9,411 bases of DNA from an uncultured Muribaculum sp. (lineage in GTDB: Bacteria > Bacteroidota > Bacteroidia > Bacteroidales > Muribaculaceae), in the NCBI RefSeq assembly GCF_910583865.1, contig NZ_CAJTYX010000062.1, positions 1 through 9,411 of the forward strand, read 5' to 3'. Positions 1 through 5,738 of the stretch are shown here, piece by piece; position 1 is the first letter of the stretch, and each line of letters opens with the position of its first letter. The notes under the pieces are model-generated. The model did no database searches and was not told the DNA's origin. It saw nothing but the letters and a program-made list of their open reading frames with translations. Position numbers and translations under genes: made by a program.

Positions 1-99
1 AAACGTTTTCTTCCGGCTAATCGCTAATTTTGCAGTTGCCAGTTGAGAGTAGGGTATAAAATTAAGATGCGTCAGCCGTGGTAAATTTAGTATAATGAC

Positions 100-130
100 T
101 TGTGGATTGATGCGAATTTTTGTAAATTTG
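100..130 (+). promoter_or_regulatory. Bacteroidetes-type promoter for efp
   Basis: A TTG at 100-102 is followed by exactly 20 bases and then TAAATTTG at 123-130. This matches the Bacteroidetes primary-sigma consensus (-33 TTTG/TTG, about 19-20 bases, -7 TAnnTTTG). Transcription would start near 137, giving a leader of about 60 bases before the efp start codon. The mutA promoter in this window has the same spacing, which strengthens the call. The rest of 1-99 is A/T-rich and holds no gene that I can support. Confidence 0.6.
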
Positions 131-199
131 CGCCGCAATCGGCAATTTGTGTCGCTGTGCGCGTCAATAGCTTAATAACAAACAGATTACATATACAGT

Positions 200-775
200 A
201 TGGCAACAACCGCAGATTTTAAGAATGGAATGTGCCTCGATATCGACGGCAATTATTTCTTCATCGTTGAGTTCCTTCATGTCAAGCCCGGAAAAGGCCC
301 GGCTTTCGTGCGTACAAAGCTTCGTAACGTAAAGACAGGCCGCATCATAGACAAGACCTGGAACTCCGGTGTAAAAGTCGATGAAGTGCGTATCGAGCGT
401 CGTCCCTACCAGTTCTCCTACAAGGATGACATGGGTTATCACTTCCTCCACACCGAGACATGGGAAGAGATTATCGTTCCCGGCGAGAGCATCGAGGGCG
501 TGGAGTTCTTAAAGGACGGTGATATCTGCGAGGCAATGGTGCACGCTGCTTCCGAGACTGTGCTTACCTGCGAGATGCCTGCAAACGTAGTGCTTGAAAT
601 CACCTATACCGAGCCCGGCATAAAGGGCGATACCGCCACCAACACTCTCAAGCCCGCTACTGTGGAGACCGGCGCCGAGGTTCGTGTGCCCCTATTCTGC
701 GAGGTCGGCGACAAGGTACGTATCGACACCCGCAACGGCAACTATCTGGAGCGTGTTGAGCGCGCCAAGGCGTAA
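200..775 (+). CDS. efp: Translation elongation factor P
   Basis: EF-P binds next to the P-site tRNA on stalled ribosomes and promotes peptide-bond formation at consecutive prolines; it acts in the cytoplasm. The 191-residue product is close to the usual 185-190. The N-terminal KOW-like domain covers about residues 1-63 and carries the loop KPGKGPAF with the tip lysine at K32. The middle OB domain covers about 66-127. The C-terminal OB domain carries the family signature around residues 140-158 (GIKGDT, then KPAT and TG). The ATG at 200 gives the normal N-terminus and sits in an A/T-rich leader with no Shine-Dalgarno, as is usual in Bacteroidetes. The gene has its own promoter and a hairpin downstream, so it is probably monocistronic. 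The proline after the tip glycine (PGKGP) resembles actinobacterial EF-Ps reported to work without lysine modification. No modification enzyme gene (epmA, earP) is in the window. Confidence 0.97.
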   Translation: MATTADFKNGMCLDIDGNYFFIVEFLHVKPGKGPAFVRTKLRNVKTGRIIDKTWNSGVKVDEVRIERRPYQFSYKDDMGYHFLHTETWEEIIVPGESIEGVEFLKDGDICEAMVHAASETVLTCEMPANVVLEITYTEPGIKGDTATNTLKPATVETGAEVRVPLFCEVGDKVRIDTRNGNYLERVERAKA

Positions 776-835
776 TCCGTTGTCTTTTTTTATAGGAGAG
801 TTCAGGTGCGATCCTGGGGCTTTCTAAACTTGAAG

Positions 836-852
836 ATAACATGTGACGTTAT
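836..852. promoter_or_regulatory. Short dyad, possible operator upstream of the flavodiiron gene
   Basis: The 17-base element reads ATAAC, seven bases, GTTAT. The five-base arms are perfectly inverted and two inner positions also match. It lies about 80 bases before the flavodiiron start codon and just before the 857-896 hairpin. Length and symmetry would suit a dimeric regulator such as a CRP/FNR-family protein, but I do not recognise a specific binding consensus. It could be chance in an A/T-rich spacer. Confidence 0.2.
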
Positions 853-856
853 ATCT

Positions 857-896
857 GAGTCGGGATTGTCCTCATAACATTGGACATTCCCGGCTC
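857..896 (+). terminator. Imperfect 15-bp hairpin, probable efp terminator
   Basis: The left arm GAGTCGGGATTGTCC (857-871) and right arm GGACATTCCCGGCTC (882-896) pair over 15 positions, with one G-U pair and one T-T mismatch, around a 10-base loop. A moderately T-rich tail (TGTTGTTTCT) follows, so it reads as an intrinsic terminator about 80 bases after efp. The tail is not a clean T-run, so a leader structure of the next gene is the alternative. It overlaps an in-frame TTG at 880 but ends before the ATG at 931, which favours the ATG as the start of the downstream gene. Confidence 0.5.
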
Positions 897-930
897 TGTT
901 GTTTCTGAATATTCTCACACACTTATACCT

Positions 931-2130
931 ATGAACTTTAAAGAATTCGCACGCGATATCTACTACGTTGGAGTGAACGACCGCATGACCTCATTGTTTG
1001 AGGGTCTGTGGCCGCTCCCTATGGGCGTCACTTATAATTCCTATATAGTCAAAGGCTCTGACAAGCTGGCTCTCATCGATGGCGTGGCTATCGGCGAATG
1101 CGAGAAATTTCGCCAGAATATAGTCTCACGCATAGGCGACAAGGCTCCCGACTATATCATAATAAATCATATGGAACCGGATCATTCGGGTGCATTGGCT
1201 GCCATACGCAGTTTCTTCCCCGACATCACCATCGTGGGTAATGCAAAGACTCTCGAAATGGTCAAAGGGTTCTACGGTATAACTGATAATGTCATGAAGG
1301 TTGCCGACGGCGATTCGATTGATCTCGGTGGTGTATCGCTCGTTTTTCGACTGACACCGATGGTACATTGGCCAGAGACGATGATGACATATGTGCCGGA
1401 GCGCAATGTGCTCTTCTCCGGCGATGCTTTCGGTTGTTTTGGTGCTCTTGCAGGAGGTGTGGTCGATTCGGAGATGGACATTGAGCCTTACATGCCGGAG
1501 ATGTACCGCTACTATTCCAATATCGTAGGGAAATATGGAGTTTTCGTCCAAAAGGCGCTTTCCAAGCTTTCATCTCTGAAGCTCGACTATATCTGTCCTA
1601 CCCATGGCCCTGTGTGGCATGACGAGATCGCACGTGTTGTGGATATCTATGACCGGTTGAGCAGGTATGAAGGTGAGGAAGGTGTGACAATCGTCTATGG
1701 CTCCATGTATGGCAATACGGAGGAAATGGCCGAGGCGATTGCTTCACGTCTTGCCGAGAACGGCGTTAAGAAGATACGCATGCATGATGCCTCGCGCTCC
1801 CACTTGTCTTATATTCTGGCTGATATATTTCGTTACCGGGGGCTTGTCATAGGTGGTCCTACGTACTCCAATACCCTGTATCCTCCTGTCGAGGCTGTAG
1901 TGCGGGCAATAACCACCCGTGAGATGAAGAACCGTGTCATATCGGTTTTCGGCTCATATACATGGGCGCCCCAGGCGGTGAAACGTATTGAGTCTCTGCT
2001 TGGCGAAAATCGTGGCACAGCCGGTGAGGTCGTGTCGGTGGAGGCTCGTCAATCGCCTGATTCTGATGCAATCGATGGGTGTCGGGCATTGGCCGACCAG
2101 ATAACATCGCGGTTGCAGGAGAGCGTCTGA
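931..2130 (+). CDS. Class A flavodiiron protein (FprA-type O2/NO reductase)
   Basis: Flavodiiron proteins reduce O2 to water or NO to N2O in the cytoplasm of anaerobes, with electrons usually supplied by rubredoxin or a related donor. The 399-residue product has the class A layout. A metallo-beta-lactamase-like domain covers about residues 1-245, with di-iron ligands H80-x-E82-x-D84-H85, H146, D165 and H225 all present. A flavodoxin domain starts near 250, with the FMN phosphate loop SMYGNT at 258-263. No rubredoxin or reductase is fused at the C-terminus. An in-frame TTG at 880 would add 17 residues, but it lies inside a stable hairpin, and the ATG at 931 gives the usual N-terminus, so I chose 931. 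No clear promoter was found. Whether O2 or NO is the physiological substrate cannot be read from the sequence, so I give no gene symbol. Confidence 0.93.
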   Translation: MNFKEFARDIYYVGVNDRMTSLFEGLWPLPMGVTYNSYIVKGSDKLALIDGVAIGECEKFRQNIVSRIGDKAPDYIIINHMEPDHSGALAAIRSFFPDITIVGNAKTLEMVKGFYGITDNVMKVADGDSIDLGGVSLVFRLTPMVHWPETMMTYVPERNVLFSGDAFGCFGALAGGVVDSEMDIEPYMPEMYRYYSNIVGKYGVFVQKALSKLSSLKLDYICPTHGPVWHDEIARVVDIYDRLSRYEGEEGVTIVYGSMYGNTEEMAEAIASRLAENGVKKIRMHDASRSHLSYILADIFRYRGLVIGGPTYSNTLYPPVEAVVRAITTREMKNRVISVFGSYTWAPQAVKRIESLLGENRGTAGEVVSVEARQSPDSDAIDGCRALADQITSRLQESV

Positions 2131-2273
2131 CCGGCCCTATCTTACGCGATGACCGTCTATAAACCATAATCGGTGAAAGATTGTTGTGAATATATAAAGT
2201 TTATAACCCGGCTGGCAAGGCATGGATTATTCTCGTCTGTCATGTTCGGTCGGTTGATTAAAACACAATATAT

Positions 2274-3890
2274 ATGAGCAACAATCCATCGGGACACGCC
2301 GAACCGGCGATGACTAAGTCTGGGAGGAAGAAAATCGTATCGACGGCCAAGGGCACGCTTACTATGGCGGCCATGGCCGTGCTGATTATAACCTCTATAT
2401 TAAGTCTGCGAGGACTTCCCTCGGAGGCCAAATATGGCATTCAGTCGATATTCTACTATCTTTTTGCGGCGATAGTGTTCCTTCTGCCTTTCTCGCTCGT
2501 GTGTGCCGAACTCGCATCCACCTACACGAAGAGTGGAGGTCTCTACCGTTGGGTGTCGGAGGCTTTCGGGCCTCGCTGGGGGTGGACTGCGATGTACCTC
2601 GAATGGCAGACTATAGTGATATGGTTTCCTACGGTGCTGATGTTCGGGGCGGCATCGCTCGCCTATATATTCTGGCCCGAGAGTTTCGACCAGGCACTTG
2701 CCTCAAATAAGATATACACTCTCGTGGTGGCTCTTTTCATGTATTGGGCTGCAACGTTCAATGCTTTCAGGGGGCAGCGCTCGGCCAACCTCCTCAGCAC
2801 CTGCGGTGGCCTTGTCGGCACGATTATCCCCGGCATTGTCTTGATAGTGTTAGGCATACTGTATGTTTGCCTCGGTAAGCACGTATATCTGACGGAACTT
2901 CCATTTTTCCCTGATTTTACCAATATGGGCACCATAGTGCTTGCGGCGTCGATATTCCTTTTTTATGCCGGCATGGAGCTTCAGGCGGTGCACATCAATG
3001 ACATGAACGATCCTGCCAGGGATTTCCCCCGGGCTGTGTTCATGGCCATTATCGTTATAGTAGCCGTCTATGCCTTGGGCACTCTTGTGATCGGGGTAAT
3101 CATACCTTCGCAGGATATCAATCTGTTGCAGTCTCTGCTTGTAGCCTACAAAGGGCTATGGGCGTCTTTCGGGCTCAGCTGGCTGGGAAATATTATGGCG
3201 TTGTTCATAATGGTGGGTGTGATCGGTCAGATAAGTGCGCTTGTAACGGGCCCTGCCACCGGACTTATGGCTGTGGCTCAGTCGGGCTATCTTCCACGTT
3301 CGTTGCAGACCGTGAACAAGAATGGTATCAATAAGCCTATCCTTATAGTCGAGGGCGTGTTTGTGACGATTCTATGCCTTGTTCTTATTGTGCTCCCGAC
3401 TGTAGAGTCGGCATATCAGATCATGTCGCAGATGGCTACTATCATATATCTTATCATGGTGCTGATGATCTACGGTGCGTTCATCCGTCTGCGCCGCACT
3501 GCTCCCGGACGCAAGCGCGGGTTCAAGGTGCCCGGCGGGAAGGCCGGAGAGGTTGTCGTTTGTACGCTCGGTATCCTCGGTGCATTGCTCGCGTTGTTGT
3601 TGAGCTTCCTGCCGCCGTCTCAGATTACCACCGGTTCCCCTGTAGTATATGTCGGCATAATAGTAGTAGGTGTGGCCATATTCGTGGCTCTTCCTCTGAT
3701 TGTCTACTCGAAGCGTAAGCCTTCATGGAGAAATCCGGATGCACATTTCTATCCGTTCGACTGGCAGATTGAAGGCCGTAAGCCCGACGAGGTGTCAAAA
3801 TGGACGCCAGGGTTCGAACCTACCGAGGAGATGGTAGAGAAAGCCGAGGACGAAGCTATACGCACGCATGCTTCGGAACCTCATCATTAA
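2274..3890 (+). CDS. GadC-like APC-family amino acid antiporter
   Basis: This is a 538-residue inner-membrane protein with about 12 hydrophobic segments between residues 28 and 478, typical of the amino acid-polyamine-organocation superfamily. It most resembles the glutamate:GABA antiporter GadC. Shared features include GPRWG at 99-103, FFPDF before a segment ending in HINDMNDPARDFP (from H240), and a PGGK loop and FLPP near the last segments. GadC exchanges extracellular glutamate for GABA and so exports protons indirectly in acid. The polar tail (about 480-538) is rich in Glu/Lys and ends in His-His. In E. coli GadC the tail acts as a pH-sensitive plug, but this tail does not obviously resemble it. 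No glutamate decarboxylase or glutaminase gene is in the window, so the substrate is uncertain and another amino acid pair is possible. The next gene starts 25 bases downstream, or overlaps if an earlier start is used. This is probably the first gene of a three-gene operon. Confidence 0.85.
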   Translation: MSNNPSGHAEPAMTKSGRKKIVSTAKGTLTMAAMAVLIITSILSLRGLPSEAKYGIQSIFYYLFAAIVFLLPFSLVCAELASTYTKSGGLYRWVSEAFGPRWGWTAMYLEWQTIVIWFPTVLMFGAASLAYIFWPESFDQALASNKIYTLVVALFMYWAATFNAFRGQRSANLLSTCGGLVGTIIPGIVLIVLGILYVCLGKHVYLTELPFFPDFTNMGTIVLAASIFLFYAGMELQAVHINDMNDPARDFPRAVFMAIIVIVAVYALGTLVIGVIIPSQDINLLQSLLVAYKGLWASFGLSWLGNIMALFIMVGVIGQISALVTGPATGLMAVAQSGYLPRSLQTVNKNGINKPILIVEGVFVTILCLVLIVLPTVESAYQIMSQMATIIYLIMVLMIYGAFIRLRRTAPGRKRGFKVPGGKAGEVVVCTLGILGALLALLLSFLPPSQITTGSPVVYVGIIVVGVAIFVALPLIVYSKRKPSWRNPDAHFYPFDWQIEGRKPDEVSKWTPGFEPTEEMVEKAEDEAIRTHASEPHH

Positions 3891-3915
3891 CAAGTTTTTT
3901 AAGTATATTTCCGAT

Positions 3916-4497
3916 ATGGAAGAGTGTGACATGCCGATTGAACGGCATCCTTGGAAACCGTTTATACCTCAGGGGGCGAAAGTGTTGATAATGGGCACTT
4001 TCCCTCCGGGCAACCATAGGTGGAGCATGGATTTCTACTATCCTAACCGTACGAATGATTTCTGGTATATGATCGGTCTTATATTCTTCAATGACCGCAA
4101 TGCCCTATACTGCAAGGAGAGCCGTACTTTTGATCTCGGTGCCATCAAGTCTCTGCTGACTGAGCGCCATATCGCGCTCAACGATACCGCACGTGAAGTC
4201 CGGAGGCTTAAAGGCAATGCATCCGACAAGTTTCTGGAGATTGTCACTCCGGTACCACTCTATGAGCTGCTACGCATGATGCCGGAATGCCATACGGTGG
4301 CTACTACCGGTGAGAAGGCGGCCGGTGTGATTGCAGATATCACAGGTACACCGCTTCCGAAGATGGGCGAGCACGTGCTTTCGTCCGATGGCATCGAAAT
4401 ATGGCGCATGCCATCCACCAGCCGGGCATATCCCATGAAACTTGAATACAAGGCCGCATATTATGCAGATCTATTCCGTGCCGCAGGCATACTTTGA
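3916..4497 (+). CDS. Uracil-DNA glycosylase superfamily protein (MUG/HDG-like)
   Basis: This 193-residue protein is probably a DNA glycosylase acting on deaminated or mismatched bases. Motif 1 is the loop MGTFPPG (26-32), followed by DFYYPNRTNDFW (39-50), which parallels the GINPG and HPANRFW stretches of E. coli Mug and the YYAHPRN-FW type motif of hypoxanthine-DNA glycosylases. Motif 2 is MPSTSRAYP (165-173), in the place of Mug's NPSGLSR. A TTGEKAA segment lies between them. The Asn of Mug's GINPG, a catalytic residue, is replaced here by Phe, so activity and substrate are uncertain. Possible starts are ATG 3868 (23-base overlap with the antiporter gene), 3916 and 3931. I chose 3916 because it avoids the overlap and follows an A/T-rich stretch; 3931 would begin close to the conserved HPWKPFIP and is nearly as likely. 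It is probably co-transcribed with its neighbours. Confidence 0.72.
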   Translation: MEECDMPIERHPWKPFIPQGAKVLIMGTFPPGNHRWSMDFYYPNRTNDFWYMIGLIFFNDRNALYCKESRTFDLGAIKSLLTERHIALNDTAREVRRLKGNASDKFLEIVTPVPLYELLRMMPECHTVATTGEKAAGVIADITGTPLPKMGEHVLSSDGIEIWRMPSTSRAYPMKLEYKAAYYADLFRAAGIL

Positions 4498-4525
4498 AGA
4501 TACACGCTGAAAATCTATTTTGACG

Positions 4526-5488
4526 ATGTTGAAATCAATCTCCGACGGTCTCCGTCATTTCTTTCACAAGGTATCAAACGTGCGTCCTATCATATGGATT
4601 TGCGTGTATCTTCTCAATGTGCCGCTTTTCGCTCTATTCTACTCGCTGCTCCCTCCCGGCGAATTCAGGATACCTGAGGGCGGGACGGGCGATTTCGGAG
4701 CGTGGCTATATTATAGTATAGTGACGTTGACCACTCTCGGATTCGGCGATTATACTCCGATGGGGTCCGGTGCGCAGCTTATCACTGCCGTGGAGGTATT
4801 GTGCGGTCTGGTGGTAATAGGTTTGTTTCTTAATGCTGTAGGTTCGATGAAATCGGAGATTGATGTCACTTCGGAAATCGAGAAGCAGCACGCCATCCAC
4901 AGTGCTGCCGAAACCGCCAAATTGAAAAAGACCATCCCCATCATCATGCATAACCTCAACCGTTTTCTGGCATATTGCTATGCCGTGACCACTCCATATG
5001 ACAAACGCGATACGTCTGAAAGCGAATACGATGCTTCATTCGGCTTCAATGATATGCGCGACCTTTATCGTCCGTCACGTCTGCCGATTGACCATTCTTA
5101 CCGTCCGGCCGTAGCGGGGTTGCGGAAGTGCGCTGAAAGCACGAGCCTCTATCTCGACATGCTCCAGAATCGGGTGGATCTCACACTTTGGCCTGAACTT
5201 CTGGAGGATTGTTTCTCTTTTGTTGCGAGTGTGCAGATGTTTGCCGATGCGGACAACATCACTGTCGATGCTCCGGATGCCGACGGCAAGCGCCTTACCG
5301 GGGATAAGATGAAAGAGCATGAGCGAGAGATTTCGAAGGCGATTGCAGAATGGAACGGTGCGCCTGTTGCCGCCGAAGGCAATCCGCTCAACCCATATTT
5401 CGAACTTTACGATTTCATAAAGAAGAATGCCGCAATTGCCGTAAAAATAGAGACCTTCCTATCCTCCAAGGCCTTTCAGACCGACTGA
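4526..5488 (+). CDS. Two-TM potassium channel with unrecognised cytosolic domain
   Basis: This 320-residue protein has an ion-channel pore module. TM1 is at about residues 21-40, followed by a short extracellular turret. A pore helix leads to the filter TLGFGD at 70-75, a variant of the classical TVGYGD, and TM2 is at about 82-104. It should form a tetrameric potassium-selective pore in the inner membrane. The remaining 215 residues are mostly predicted helix, beginning with a charged stretch (ENSEIEKQ-like, near 113) that may form a coiled coil. I see no Rossmann GxGxxG motif, so this is not a standard RCK/TrkA-N regulatory domain. The start is the ATG at 4526; an in-frame TTG two codons earlier is less likely. 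It follows the glycosylase gene by 28 bases and ends 41 bases before a terminator-like hairpin, so it looks like the last gene of the operon. Ligand and gating signal are unknown. Confidence 0.85.
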   Translation: MLKSISDGLRHFFHKVSNVRPIIWICVYLLNVPLFALFYSLLPPGEFRIPEGGTGDFGAWLYYSIVTLTTLGFGDYTPMGSGAQLITAVEVLCGLVVIGLFLNAVGSMKSEIDVTSEIEKQHAIHSAAETAKLKKTIPIIMHNLNRFLAYCYAVTTPYDKRDTSESEYDASFGFNDMRDLYRPSRLPIDHSYRPAVAGLRKCAESTSLYLDMLQNRVDLTLWPELLEDCFSFVASVQMFADADNITVDAPDADGKRLTGDKMKEHEREISKAIAEWNGAPVAAEGNPLNPYFELYDFIKKNAAIAVKIETFLSSKAFQTD

Positions 5489-5529
5489 TAGTTCTCAAAT
5501 TTAAACAACCTCCTAATCATTTGCGGCGA

Positions 5530-5553
5530 AAAGCATGGGTATTCCCGTGCTTT
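5530..5553 (+). terminator. Hairpin terminator after the channel gene
   Basis: AAAGCATGGG (5530-5539) pairs with CCCGTGCTTT (5544-5553) over 10 bp including one G-U pair, around the loop TATT. It starts 41 bases after the channel stop codon and is followed by a moderately T-rich stretch (CCGTTGTCTTT). Its position between the channel gene and the mutA promoter fits an intrinsic terminator for the upstream operon. Confidence 0.65.
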
Positions 5554-5597
5554 CCGTTGTCTTTCCGAAATGGAGGTATAAAGAAATTTTTCTGCAA

Positions 5598-5632
5598 TTT
5601 GTTGGGAGAATTGGCAGGAGTTAGTAACTTTG
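5598..5632 (+). promoter_or_regulatory. Bacteroidetes-type promoter for mutA-mutB
   Basis: TTG at 5602-5604, 20 bases, then TAACTTTG at 5625-5632 matches the -33/-7 promoter of Bacteroidetes. A TTTG also occurs at 5598-5601, but its spacing is less good. Transcription would begin near 5639, leaving a leader of about 100 bases before the mutA ATG. The last 35 bases of that leader are very A/T-rich, as is common before Bacteroidetes start codons. I saw no cobalamin riboswitch core in the leader, which is too short for a complete one. Confidence 0.65.
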
Positions 5633-5738
5633 CCTTTATCACGGCGATTATGCCTGCGTGTCATTGGTTGGAGATGCGCGGGTATTTCGCTATGCAGACA
5701 TGACATATTAATTTTAATTTAAAATATTAACCTAAACC

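Noticed and set aside
91..96. TATAAT, a perfect sigma70-type -10 box
   Set aside because: No TTGACA-like -35 at 16-18 bases, and Bacteroidetes use a different consensus, which is met at 100-130. It is likely chance in A/T-rich DNA.
880..930. TTG start giving a 17-residue extension of the flavodiiron protein
   Set aside because: The codons lie in a stable hairpin, the added residues are not family-like, and an ATG at 931 gives the expected N-terminus.
1126..1551. 141-codon minus-strand frame inside the flavodiiron gene
   Set aside because: It lies opposite the conserved di-iron domain, with no recognisable motif and no promoter. It is a shadow of the real gene.
5350..5703. 117-codon plus-strand frame from the channel gene into the spacer before mutA
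   Set aside because: It overlaps the channel's 3' end in another frame, crosses the terminator hairpin and the mutA promoter, and has low-complexity, non-protein-like composition.
5706..5732. A/T-only near-palindrome before the mutA start
   Set aside because: Pairing is weak and interrupted. Such A/T-rich sequence is typical just upstream of Bacteroidetes start codons and needs no special explanation.
5640..5738. Possible cobalamin riboswitch before mutA
   Set aside because: The leader after the predicted start is only about 100 bases and shows no B12-box core or multi-stem architecture.
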